DNA of 56,707 nt from Heterostelium multicystogenum (GCA_003667245.1 RCNN01000098.1:1-56707); one strand, 5' to 3'; positions 45,486 to 54,147 are shown, counted from the first letter of the stretch. The notes: generated from the letters alone by a model not told the origin. Numbers and translations: made by a program.

Positions 45486-46203
45486 GGGGGTTCCTTGGTT
45501 GGCTGGTGTGCTCTGATTAATAAGAGCTTTATCCAGGCCCAGTAAGCAAAGTCGGTTTGATTGTTAGTTAGGGAACAAGCTCGCGCACGGCGTTCTCTAA
45601 AAGAATTAATGTCCTCTCCATTACCGTATTTCCGTTCCATTGGTTTGAGTAAATGAATCGTCCCGGGGTTATGCTTTGCGCTTAGATGAAGTCACGCCGA
45701 AGGGTGAAGCAGAAATTAGCTTGATAAAACTGCCCCAAGCCTTGTCTGACTTATGGGCGATTGCATTTCTGATGCGCTTCAGTTTTGCAATATCGTCATT
45801 CGTAGCTTGCGTTAACTTAAAGCGATGGTTTGCGCCAAGAAATATGTTTGGCTCTTGACTCAATAGAACTAAAGCTTGACCATTCAATGAATTTTTCTGG
45901 GTGGTCTGGATGGCTTAGTATTTTCTCTGCAAGTCTAAGTGCTGCGCCTTTAGTCCTAAATTTCGATATTTCTTTTTTTAGAATTCCTGAGGTGTCTGTT
46001 GCAAGCTCCAAAATAAGCAGGTCTCGACATACAGATTCCCAGTAAGTTAGGGCGCTAATAAATAACCCTTCGCTAAGTTTATGTACGTCAGGAAAGGTAA
46101 ATATCCCGTTTCTGCCTACATTTCCTGAAACCTTTAGGAAGGCTTGCCGTATATGAGTAATAGAGAGCAAAAAATCGTCCCTAATACTTTCTGGAGTTGC
46201 CAT
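45482..46203 (-). CDS. HEPN-domain protein (frameshifted), possible RNase of a defence system
   Basis: About 240 codons from MATPESIRDDFLLS (ATG 46203). It is helical throughout and carries RNAIAHKS near the C-terminal third, an R-N-x-x-x-H motif typical of HEPN nucleases; the upstream LTYWESVCRDLLI helix fits the MAE_28990-like HEPN group. Breaks near 45855 and 45675; after the second, a sensible reading continues (ERKYGNGEDINSFRERRARA) to a TGA that overlaps the start of the 139-aa gene. HEPN proteins often cut RNA in abortive infection and toxin-antitoxin systems. That role is inference here. Confidence 0.72.
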
Positions 46204-46299
46204 CACGCAGTTCCTTCTCTTGTGCCCTAACTGTTTGTGTTACACCGCGTTAGATTGCGGTGTATTTGCTTTCCAGTGTCTCGTGATTTTTTGTCTAGC

Positions 46300-46551
46300 T
46301 TAAGGCTGATCGCGGTATTCCGGCATCGCTGAGACGGAGGCGATACACGATTTGGGTAATCGCACAGACTTTCCCACCCAGGTGCATTCGACATGCCTTG
46401 CATTGTATTTGACCAGCACGCTTTGTCGCCCTGACAGGAGGAGAACGACCCGTAACAGCCCCTCACGTCCAGTAGCTGTCTGTAAACATAAATCCGTAAC
46501 CAACAGATGGCTGGCTATGGCACGAATCAGGCTGACGGGAGGTAAGTACAC
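46300..46551 (-). CDS. Possible small hypothetical protein
   Basis: 83-codon frame, MYLPPVSLIRAIASHLLVTD... to ...SAMPEYRDQP, overlapping the end of the secreted-protein gene by 25 bases on the same strand. A stretch LLLSGRQSVLVKYNARHVEC reads like a folded protein, but an overlapping plus-strand frame of similar size exists and no family is recognised. Outside it, 46204-46299 holds only an ACACCGC/GCGGTGT hairpin near 46243. Confidence 0.3.
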   Translation of the reverse strand: MYLPPVSLIRAIASHLLVTDLCLQTATGREGLLRVVLLLSGRQSVLVKYNARHVECTWVGKSVRLPKSCIASVSAMPEYRDQP

Positions 46552-47436
46552 CAGAGCTTCTTATCCTCAGCATTCCTACCGGGCTTCCAATAAACCTCGC
46601 CAGACAGCTCGTTAGGCACCTTGTAGACGATCTTCGTGTTGAGCTTGATGAGAGGGTTCAGCGACCGCAAACGGATTCCGTAGCCATCGCTCATGATGGT
46701 TTCAGTCGTATCGAATTTGAAATCTTTGTCATCCTTGCTGATGAACAAGCTGCCTTCGAGTGGTAGCCGACCTTCGTTATCAGTGTTCTTGAAGGTCGCG
46801 TTCACGGTGAGGAATCGCGCATCGGGATCTGACTTCACGGCGGAGTAGCGGTTGCCGGTGTCGATGGATTTGCTGATGGTGCAGTCATTAACTGTCACAT
46901 CGAAGTAGCCTACTTGACCATGCATGGCTTCCTGCTTCGCTTTAAGCCCTTCGAGGTAGCTTGTGGCATAGATGTTGTAGCTGTTCGTCGCGGTGTCGCC
47001 AATGGCGTCTATACGGCAGAAAAGTGTATCGACAGTGCCCTTGGTCCACTTATGGTTCTTGTTCTGCTCGATGCGCGAATTTTCAGCCACGGTAAGGTCA
47101 TGGGTCATCTGCAATGCAAGCCCTTTCTGCTTAGCTAGATCCTTGATTTTTCAGAACATCGGCATTGAAGTCTGCGCCTTTCCGGCGTGCGTAGAAGTCG
47201 GCCAAAATCGCATCTTTACCAAGCGCGAAGCGCAGAATCTGTGCTGTCGAAATGTCCTTCTGGTTAGAGAGAAAGTAGTCGTTCTCTTCCTCTGTGAGAT
47301 TGGACCCATCGAACGTTACGGCTGAACAATCAGGCAGTTCAGTCTTCGTTGTGCCCTTTTTGGCAGTTGCGGCAGAGGCGAAGCCGGGTACTGCGAGACA
47401 GGTCATCAGAGCCAAGGCAAGGCGGCTGCGGTGCAT
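46527..47436 (-). CDS. Secreted protein with DUF4352-like immunoglobulin domain
   Basis: About 300 codons. Signal peptide MHRSRLALALMTCLAVPGFASA at 47436, then a helical part (LTEEENDYFLSNQKDISTAQ, ALGKDAILADFYARRKG), a break near 47148, and KQKGLALQMTHDLTVAENSR leading into a beta-rich C-terminal domain (RFLTVNATFKNTDNEGRLPL, FISKDDKDFKFDTTETIM) like DUF4352 telokin-type domains. A tail VYWKPGRNAEDKKLWCTYLP follows. Probably periplasmic or surface. Cargo of the mobile element; role unknown. Confidence 0.7.
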
Positions 47437-48033
47437 TTCAAATCCCTTTGTGCAAGTGGTGTGATGGGTGAAGCCTATTCGTATGGCATGTGGCTATCAA
47501 CTGAGTCGTCCTGCATTTTATAGATACGCTCGAATGACTGCTTTTGGCCCAATTGACAGGTCAGGTCCAATGCAAATGGGTGGTCAGATCCATGCAATTA
47601 CACAAGAGTTACGCGAAACCGAGCTACCTCCTGGATTCAAAGCATCAGCGCTGACGCTATCCATTTGCCAACGCTATGTCCACCGTCCGCCTTGGGTCAT
47701 TTCTCTCCGGGGCAATTCGTGGCCGGTATCTTTGAATGCCTTTTGCAGGCGATTGTCCGCAAAAGCGAAGTTGGGGACGTCACCGGCAAGGGAAATGGTG
47801 GTCGCGCGTGGGCAATACTGCTTCGAGATAGTGTCAATGTACTAATGGTTTTTGGCGGAGTTGAAGTCGATTCAAACGTGCATTCCCTGTCAACCTACTC
47901 ATTGGCCAGGTCGGATTCTGTCAATCCAATCTCTGAGGTTTGACTGTCACGCGCTGTCAACAATTTTCGAGTCGAAAGCCTTTGATTTCGGGGGGAAGGG
48001 GCCTGTCAAACCTCATGACGTCAAGGTACTGGC
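47437..48033 (+). other. Gene-free right end of the element
   Basis: 597 bp without a convincing gene; frames of 90-125 codons on the plus strand (47468, 47665) show no family and mixed codon use. The last 200 bp are dense in TGTCAA motifs, which probably form recombinase or accessory-factor sites. Confidence 0.6.
47832..48009 (+). repeat. Cluster of five TGTCAA motifs at the right end
   Basis: TGTCAA at 47832, 47888, 47919, 47955 and 48004, all in the same direction, and a TGTCAC at 47945. The mirror TTGACA occurs at 39099 near the left end. Likely binding sites of the recombinases. Confidence 0.6.
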
Positions 48034-48099
48034 AAGCATTACTGGCCGGATGATCCGTTGATTGCTGAACCGACTGCCCGGATCAAGCCGAGAAAGTAA
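48034..48099 (+). pseudogene. hrpB: Displaced 3' end of hrpB
   Basis: AAG CAT TAC TGG CCG ... reads KHYWPDDPLIAEPTARIKPR, then K and TAA at 48097-48099: the normal end of HrpB in pseudomonads. It has no start of its own and is cut off from the rest of the gene by ~9 kb. It marks the right edge of the element and proves where the insertion occurred. Confidence 0.93.
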
Positions 48100-48114
48100 G
48101 TACATCGCAGATCT

Positions 48115-48222
48115 AATGTGGGAGCTGGCTTGCCTGCGATGGCATCACCTCGGTCTGTCGGATAGACCGAGGTGCCTGCATCGCGGGCAAGCCCGGCTCC
48201 CACACAAGCCAGCTCCCACACT
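48115..48222 (+). repeat. REP cluster, second subtype, with nested hairpin
   Basis: ATGTGGGAGCTGGCTTGCCT, then a perfect 11-bp hairpin CACCTCGGTCT/AGACCGAGGTG (48146-48156, 48164-48174), inverted GCGGGCAAGCCCGGCTCCCAC and a third partial unit GCCAGCTCCCAC. Confidence 0.88.
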
Positions 48223-48237
48223 GTTTCGCCGCGTGGC

Positions 48238-49325
48238 TTACTGCGCGGCGGGCAACAGGAACCGCGCAATCACCGGCAAATGATTGGAGATACGCACCGT
48301 ATCGCTCTGGCGCACCTTGCTCTCAACCTTCTTGATGCGCGAGCTGTGGAACAGGTAATCCAGCGTACGATCCGGCCCCTCTACGGTTGGGTCATTCGGG
48401 AAATATGTCAGCCACTGGTCCCGGTCAATCCCGCTGGATTGGCTGTTGCTCGGGATCATCGGGTACTTTTCCCACAGCAGGTGCAGCTCACTGTCCGGCG
48501 AGTATTGCCCGCGCTTGCCGGGGTCCAGGCGCAGGAACTGTCCCAGCGGCATCAGGTTGAAATCCCCACCCATCAGCCATGGCGTGCCGCGGCTCTCGAA
48601 TTTATCCACCAGCTTGACGGTCGCCTGCACCTGTTCCAGCACGGCGTTGTGCCCGGGGGCCGCGCCGTCCAGGCGAGTATTGAGCACGGCCAACTGGCCG
48701 CCATCGCTCAACGGCAGGTAGGTCAGCAATAACGCAGGTTTGGGCTGGAACTGACGGCTGATCAGGTTGGCGCGTGCTACCGGCAATTGCAGGCGCTCGG
48801 CGTGTTCGATCTGGTAGCGGCTCATGGTCACCAGCTTGCGACCGACGCTGCCGAAGATATGCAGGTCGGGCACGAAGTCGGCTTTCCAGTCGAAGGCCTG
48901 GGCGCTGCACGGGTAGAGGTCGGCCAGGCGCTCCTGGAGCAAGGCCAGTTGGTCCTGGTAGCTGGAAGGCTTGGCGCCTTCGTCGACTTCCTGCAACAGC
49001 AGGATGTCGGGCTGCTCGTCGCGGATCACCCGCGCCACTTCGTCGAGGCTTGAAGCCATGTCTTCAACGGTCGGGCGGTCGTCCGGGCCGCTGCCGTCCG
49101 GGGTGTCGTACCAGAACACGTAGTTCTTGCCCGCCAGGTACTGCACGTTCCAGGTCATGACCTTTAGCGCCTGCCCAGGCAGCAGGGTCGGCGCACGGGG
49201 CGCGACGCAGCGGATGGGCAGGGTTTCCTTGTCGGCAGGGCGCCAGGTCAGGCTGTAGATCAAGCCGGTCAGCAGGGCCGAGAGATCAGCAGGCCCAGCA
49301 AGGTAATGCGCAGTAGTCGGGTCAT
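48238..49325 (-). CDS. Endonuclease/exonuclease/phosphatase family protein
   Basis: About 362 codons. N-terminal membrane helix (MTRLLRITLLGLLIS, ATG 49325) with a break near 49283, then the EEP fold: VMTWNVQYLAG, ILLLQEVDEG, LNTRLDGAAPGHNA, GGDFNLMPLG and the catalytic His in RISNHLPVIARF. This fold hydrolyses phosphodiesters in DNA, lipids or small molecules; the membrane anchor suggests a periplasmic or membrane substrate. The GPDRTLDYLFHS segment carries the second Asp of the site. Confidence 0.88.
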
Positions 49326-49365
49326 CGGCTCGGCTTATGGCGTTGCAGGACAGGCCCGGAGCATA

Positions 49366-50025
49366 TCACCGCGCGTCGGCGTCGCCACCAATCAACATGA
49401 ACAGGCGGAACAACACCACGCTGGTGAACAGTTGCAGGAAGCTTTGTGCGCTGTCGATCAGCAGGCCAGCAGCGGGTTCGGGTCCGGATAGACCGCCACG
49501 CTGGCGCCCTTGAGCAACCACAGCGGGGTCATCACGCACAGCAGGCACACCAGGATCCGCCAGAAATGCCCACGGGTCAGGCGCAGGCTTTCCTTCATGG
49601 CCGACAGCGCCGACATGCCCCGCAGCACCAGCAGGTATTCGGCGAAAGCCAGCACCACCATCAGCCACAGGCCGGGCAGGAAATACAGCGACAGGCCCAG
49701 CAAGATCAGGCAGCGTGCTGATTGCCGTCAGCAGGGCAAAGCGCGGCCACAGGGTCAGGGCCATGGCCAGCACATCCAGGGTGCGCGGCGATTCTCCCCG
49801 GGTGCGGGCGTCGAGGAACAGGATCAGTGCGCCGGTGTACAGCGGGTACACCAGCAGCCCGATCACCACGCTGTAACCGGGAAACGCATCTGGGCCGAGC
49901 GTGTGGTCGAGCACCTGTTGCAGCAGGGCTTCGAGGATCACCAGTGGCAGGCACAACTGCACGATGGCGCCCAGGTTGCGCTTGAAAAAGAAGAAGGAGT
50001 CGCGCAATACGTCTAACGGATTCAT
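49366..50025 (-). CDS. YciC-like inner membrane protein
   Basis: About 220 codons with several membrane helices: FFFFKRNLGAIVQLCLPLVI, PGYSVVIGLLVYPLYTGALIL, LYFLPGLWLMVVLAFAEYLLV, FWRILVCLLCVMTPLWLLKG. Breaks near 49715 and 49462. Matches the YciC/UPF0259 family of unknown function. Start MNPLDVLRDS at 50025. Confidence 0.8.
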   Translation of the reverse strand: MNPLDVLRDSFFFFKRNLGAIVQLCLPLVILEALLQQVLDHTLGPDAFPGYSVVIGLLVYPLYTGALILFLDARTRGESPRTLDVLAMALTLWPRFALLTAISTLPDLAGPVAVFPARPVADGGAGFRRIPAGAAGHVGAVGHEGKPAPDPWAFLADPGVPAVRDDPAVVAQGRQRGGLSGPEPAAGLLIDSAQSFLQLFTSVVLFRLFMLIGGDADAR

Positions 50026-50204
50026 CAGGGTCTTCACAGGCCGAAAAGCAAGGGCGTTACTTTAACCGATCATGAGCAGATGCAAGCAAACGTAAACCTT
50101 GCGTAAAGACCATTGAAACAATCAGCAACAGCCCCATAACTGGGTTGTACCTTGCACATCGTGCGCAAGGCGAAGATTTCTACCGGCAATCTAACGAGGT
50201 CGCC

Positions 50205-50977
50205 ATGAACAGCGAAGAACAAACCCTGATCGACGGACTGTTTTTCACGGTTGCAGCAAGCCGAAACGGACTCAGCCCCCCGCGACGCCCAGGCTGAAGC
50301 GCGGATCAAGGAACACGTCACTCGCCAACCGGCCGCTGCGTACTACATGACCCAGTCGATTCTGGTGCAAGAGCACGCGATCAAGAGCCTCGATGCGCAG
50401 AACAAGCAGCAGGCCCAGCAGATCCAGGAGTTGCAGGACCAACTGCAACAGGCCAGGTCCCAGGCGGCGCAGCCTGCACCGAGCAGTGGCGGTTTCCTGT
50501 TCGAGCATTTTCGGCGGCGGTTCCCGTGACCGCAGCCGACCCAGAGCGCACCTGCGTCGTCGGGCGGTGGCTGGCGTGAACCAGCGCGTCCGTCGTTTGG
50601 GCGGGCAACCTGCGCCGCAGCAGAACTACGGTGCTCCCCAGCAGAACTATCAGCAGCCACAACAGGCACCCGCAGCGCCGATTGGCAGCGGTTTCCTCGG
50701 CGGCGCCCTGAAAACCGCAGCTGGCGTGGCCGGTGGTGTGATGCTGGCAGAAGGCATCAGCAGCCTGTTCAGCCACAACTCGCAACAACCGCAAGTGGTT
50801 GAAGAGATCATCCGCGAAGAGCCGGCCCCGGCAAGCGACAACGGCAACTGGGGCAACGACGACCAGAAATATGCCGGCAACGACAGCTGGGGCAGCGATA
50901 ACGCCTCCGACAGCTTCGCCGACAACGACTATTCCGACGACTCCTCCTCCTTTGGCGACGACGATTCCTTCGTCTGA
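50205..50977 (+). CDS. DUF2076 family protein
   Basis: About 256 codons. MNSEEQTLIDGLF at the start, then a coiled segment (AQAEARIKEHVTRQPAAAYY, EHAIKSLDAQNKQQAQQIQE), a Gln/Pro linker, a glycine-rich membrane-like stretch (GSGFLGGALKTAAGVAGGVM) and an acidic Asp/Ser tail ending DDDSFV. This is the DUF2076 layout; members are thought to be periplasmic or membrane ligand-like proteins of unknown use. Breaks near 50247, 50510, 50550 and 50615. A terminator follows. Confidence 0.85.
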
Positions 50978-50988
50978 CCCACACTCAA

Positions 50989-51020
50989 CCGGGGCGCTTC
51001 GTCGCCCCGGGCTGATTTTT
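50989..51020 (+). terminator. Rho-independent terminator after the DUF2076 gene
   Basis: CCGGGGCG (50989-50996), loop CTTCGT, CGCCCCGG (51003-51010), then GCTGATTTTT. Confidence 0.85.
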
Positions 51021-51106
51021 CTCGGAAACTCCCTTGTGGCTGGCATACTGGCAACCTTTCCGGGCCTTTGAGTCCGGGGTCCATGCGCGTGTCATGAGGA
51101 TTTGCG

Positions 51107-51580
51107 GTGAAAAAGATAGCCGTGTTCGCCGATGTACAAAACCTCTACTACACCGTGCGCCAGGCGTACGGCTGTCACTTCAACTACGCCGCCCTGTGGG
51201 CTGATATCAGCCAGCGCGGGCAGATTGTCGAGGCGTATGCCTATGCCATCGACCGTGGCGACAGCAAGCAACAGCAGTTCCAGCAGATCCTGCGCAACCT
51301 GGGTTTTACCGTGAAGCTCAAGCCTTACATCCAGCGCAGCGACGGCTCGGCCAAGGGCGACTGGGACGTGGGCATCACCATCGACATCATGGACGCCGCC
51401 GCCCATGTCGACGAAGTGGTGCTGGCCTCCGGCGACGGTGATTTCGACATGCTGCTGGACCGCATCATCAGCAAGCACGGCGTCGAAGCCGTGGCCTACG
51501 GCGTGCCGGGGCTGACGGCCAACTCATTGATACGCGCCGCCAGCCGCTACGTGCCGATCGAAGGCGCGTTGGCTGCTTAA
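51107..51580 (+). CDS. NYN domain protein (LabA/DUF88 type)
   Basis: 157 residues. PIN-like NYN nuclease fold: IAVFADVQNLYYTVRQ with the first Asp, YAYAIDRGDSKQQQF, KGDWDVGITIDIMD, and VVLASGDGDFDMLLDRI with the acidic pair. Probably a ribonuclease acting on structured RNA. Start is GTG at 51107 with GAGGA nine bases upstream. Unbroken. Confidence 0.9.
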   Translation: MKKIAVFADVQNLYYTVRQAYGCHFNYAALWADISQRGQIVEAYAYAIDRGDSKQQQFQQILRNLGFTVKLKPYIQRSDGSAKGDWDVGITIDIMDAAAHVDEVVLASGDGDFDMLLDRIISKHGVEAVAYGVPGLTANSLIRAASRYVPIEGALAA

Positions 51581-51608
51581 ATAGATTTTTGACGGAGTTG
51601 GAACAGGT

Positions 51609-52220
51609 TTGGAACGTATAGCGGTCATCGACTTTTGAAACCACCGGCATCCAGCCGAGCAGCAGCTGCCGGGCCACGGAAATCGCCGTGGTCATCCTGG
51701 AGCAGGGCCAGATCGTGGACCGCTACCAGAGCCTGATGAACGCTGGTGTGCGTGTGCCGGGGTTTATCGAGCAACTGACCGGCATCAGCAACGCCATGTT
51801 GCGCACCGCACCGTCGGCGGAGCGGGTGATGAACGAGGTGAACGAGTTTGTCGGCACCACGCCGCTGCTGGCCCACAACGCCGCGTTTGACCAGAAGTTC
51901 TGGGATTTCGAGCTGGGGTTGATCCGGCGTACGCGTTTGCAGAAGTTTGCCTGTTCGCTATTGCTGGCGCGACGCTTGATGCCGGCGGCGCCGAACCACA
52001 AGCTGGGTACCCTGACCTCGTTTGCCCAACTGCCCACACCGGCAAGGCTCACCGGGCGATGGCGGACGCGGAGATGGCGGCGAACCTTACCGCGCATCTG
52101 GCCGAGGAACTGCGTCGCACCCACGGGTTGCGGGAGTTGTCACACGAATTGCTGTGCAGCTTGCAGAAGGTTCCGGCGGCGAAGATCAATGATCATCTGA
52201 AGAAGCATCGCGGGTTCTAA
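51609..52220 (+). CDS. DnaQ-like 3'-5' exonuclease
   Basis: About 203 codons. TTG start at 51609 (LERIAVIDFETTG), exo I motif DFETTG, exo II LLAHNAAFDQKFW, exo III HRAMADAEMAANL. The DEDDh set makes it a proofreading-type exonuclease like the epsilon subunit, but as a short stand-alone protein. Breaks near 51635 and 52040. The NYN gene is 29 bp upstream, so they may form an operon. Confidence 0.83.
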
Positions 52221-52263
52221 GTCGCTTGAGCAGAACTCCATCTTCAACACGACGAAGATCCAA

Positions 52264-52356
52264 ATGTGGGAGCGGGCTTGCTCGCGAATACGGAGTATCA
52301 GCAAACACATGCGCTGACTGACACACCGCATTCGCGAGCAAGCCCGCTCCCCCATT
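52264..52356 (+). repeat. REP inverted pair
   Basis: Left unit ATGTGGGAGCGGGCTTGCTC; right unit ends GCCCGCTCCCCCAT, with one C in place of A in the usual CCCAC. Confidence 0.9.
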
Positions 52357-52435
52357 AGTTTTGCGGTGTTATTGAGGCTGTAAGCAGTCCAGCGACCGAT
52401 CCACCACCACCTTCGAATCAGTGAAGCTACTGACG

Positions 52436-52461
52436 TCATCGCAGGCAAGCCAGCTCCCACA
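52436..52461 (+). repeat. Single REP unit, second subtype
   Basis: CATCGCAGGCAAGCCAGCTC without a facing partner. Confidence 0.7.
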
Positions 52462-52503
52462 GTTGAGCGAGGGTGTTTCAGGCAACTCGGTCAACTATGG
52501 CGA

Positions 52504-52613
52504 ACGTTCCCACGCTCCGCGTGGGAATGCCGCCCTGGACGCTCTGCGTCCGCTCTTGAAGTCGTGACGCAGAGCGTCACCGGATGCGTTCCCACGCAGA
52601 GCGTGGGAACGAG
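52504..52613 (+). repeat. GTTCCCACGC-type palindromic repeat
   Basis: Third repeat family: GTTCCCACGCTCCGCGTGGGAA, GACGCTCTGCGTC, GTGACGCAGAGCGTCAC and CGTTCCCACGCAGAGCGTGG follow one another. Each is a palindrome by itself and the outer pair also face each other. The 52221-52629 gap holds only repeats. Confidence 0.85.
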
Positions 52614-52629
52614 CTGCAGAGCGGCGTGT

Positions 52630-53091
52630 TCAGTTGCCACTCTTCCCATTCCCCTCCAACTGCCCCAACGGCACCCGCCGCTCTATCGCGCTCGACAAGA
52701 TGATCGAGGTCTTGCTGAACCCGAATTTCGCCACCCGATTGATCAGGTTCTCCAGCTCCGGCATCGAGCCCACCGCCGCCTGCATGATCACGCACGGATC
52801 GCCCGTCACCCGATGGCATTCAGTCAACTCGGGAATTTCCGACAGCGCGTCGTAAACCTTCTGGCTCCCATGATTGGTCAACCGCAACTCAATCACGCAC
52901 TGGATCGGCAACCCCACCTTCGACAGGTCGACCTTGGCCTGATACCCGGTAATCACACCACTGGCTTCCAGTTTCGCCACTCGCTCAGCCACGGCGGGCG
53001 CGGACAGGTTCACGGTGCGCGCCAGTTGCGCGTAGGACGCGCGGCCGTCTTCCAGCAGGGCGCTGAGAAGCATACGGTCGTATTTGTCCAT
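52630..53091 (-). CDS. Lrp/AsnC family transcriptional regulator
   Basis: 153 residues from MDKYDRMLLSALLEDGRA at 53091. HTH (YAQLARTVNLSAPAVAERVA, LEASGVITGYQA) and RAM domain (ECHRVTGDPCVIMQAAVGSM). It faces the EamA transporter gene across 159 bp, the common layout in which Lrp-type regulators control an exporter next door. Confidence 0.92.
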   Translation of the reverse strand: MDKYDRMLLSALLEDGRASYAQLARTVNLSAPAVAERVAKLEASGVITGYQAKVDLSKVGLPIQCVIELRLTNHGSQKVYDALSEIPELTECHRVTGDPCVIMQAAVGSMPELENLINRVAKFGFSKTSIILSSAIERRVPLGQLEGNGKSGN

Positions 53092-53250
53092 GATAAGGCC
53101 CCGGGAATGCATAGCTTTCGAAAGCACGGTTTATAGCCTTGATAACCATGTTTTGAAAAGTGTACTGGCGCTTTAAACAGGTTTTGTAACTTATGTTTAC
53201 GGCGGGGATTTCTAAAATAACGCTCCCTTGTCCTGCCACAGAGCTGCCCA

Positions 53251-54147
53251 ATGCCTGGCCCACGTCGCTTTCCCTTACCGTTGATCGCCGCCTTTTTTGC
53301 GTTGTACGTGATCTGGGGGTCTACCTACCTGGTGATTCGCATTGGTGTGGAGTACTGGCCGCCGCTGTTGCTGGCGGGGATTCGCTTTATGACAGCGGGT
53401 GCGCTGATGTATGCCTTCCTGCGCTGGCGCGGGGCGCCGGCGCCGACCTGGGTGCAGTGGAAGGCTGCCGCGAAGATCGGCATTTTGCTGCTGACCTTCG
53501 GCAACGGTGCGGTCAGTGTGGCAGAACATACGGGCGTGGCGTCCGGGGTTGCCGCGTTGGCGGTGGCGACGGTGCCGTTGTTCACCTTGCTCTGTGGTTA
53601 TTTCTGGGGCGCGCGTAATACCCGTCTGGAATGGGCCGGGGTGGTGCTGGGGATTATCGGTATCGCCATGCTCAATATGGGCTCCAACCTGCAATCGAGC
53701 CCCACCGGTGCGGCCTTGCTGATCTTTGCGGCGGCGGCCTGGGCCTTTGGTTCGGTGTGGAGCAAACATTTGCCGCTGCCTCAAGGCGCGATGGCCAGTG
53801 CGGCGGAGATGCTGATCGCAGGTTTCGTGCTGCTGTTGCTCAGTGCCGTCAGCGGCGAACACCTGCAAGCCATGCCGCCGCTGGAAGGCTGGCTGGCCCT
53901 GGCGTACTTGACCGTGTTCGGCTCGATCATCGCCTTCAATGCCTATATGTACCTGCTCAAGCACGTACGCCCGGCGGCGGCCACCAGCTATGCCTACGTC
54001 AACCCGGCGGTGGCGGTGTTGCTCGGGATTGTGTTTGTCGGTGAGACCATCGGCACGGAAGAAGCCCTGGCGATGTTGGTGATTATCAGCGCGGTGCTGC
54101 TGATCAGCCTGCCACAGTGGCGAAAGCCAAAACCGGAAATAAGGTAA
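53251..54147 (+). CDS. EamA/DMT family exporter (YedA-like)
   Basis: 298 residues, ten helices in two EamA halves: FFALYVIWGSTYLVIRIGVE and GVASGVAALAVATVPLFTLL in the first, FGSVWSKHLPLPQGAM, SIIAFNAYMYLLKHVRPAAA and NPAVAVLLGIVFVGE in the second. Drug/metabolite transporter superfamily; probably exports an amino acid or a metabolite sensed by the neighbouring Lrp regulator. Unbroken. Confidence 0.9.
   Translation: MPGPRRFPLPLIAAFFALYVIWGSTYLVIRIGVEYWPPLLLAGIRFMTAGALMYAFLRWRGAPAPTWVQWKAAAKIGILLLTFGNGAVSVAEHTGVASGVAALAVATVPLFTLLCGYFWGARNTRLEWAGVVLGIIGIAMLNMGSNLQSSPTGAALLIFAAAAWAFGSVWSKHLPLPQGAMASAAEMLIAGFVLLLLSAVSGEHLQAMPPLEGWLALAYLTVFGSIIAFNAYMYLLKHVRPAAATSYAYVNPAVAVLLGIVFVGETIGTEEALAMLVIISAVLLISLPQWRKPKPEIR

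Larger units (their letters stand above)
39047..48037 (+). mobile_element. Integrative element inserted in hrpB (recombinase trio)
   Basis: About 9 kb between the two halves of hrpB. AAGC occurs at both junctions (39047-39050 and 48034-48037). Inside: three recombinase-type genes and a small gene reading rightward, then cargo genes reading leftward, then a gene-free right end. Codon use and AT-content differ sharply from the flanks. No long terminal inverted repeats are seen, which fits Tn554-like or gamma-mobile-trio elements better than classical transposons. The family name is inferred; the insertion itself is read directly. Confidence 0.9.

Noticed and set aside
47468..47943. Two plus-strand frames of 125 and 92 codons in the right end of the element
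   Set aside because: No ribosome site, no recognisable domain, and they overlap in different frames; treated as non-coding.
39051..48033. Terminal inverted repeats of a classical transposon
   Set aside because: Comparing the left end with the reverse complement of the right end shows no match beyond a few bases; only AAGC and the TGTCAA/TTGACA motifs are shared.
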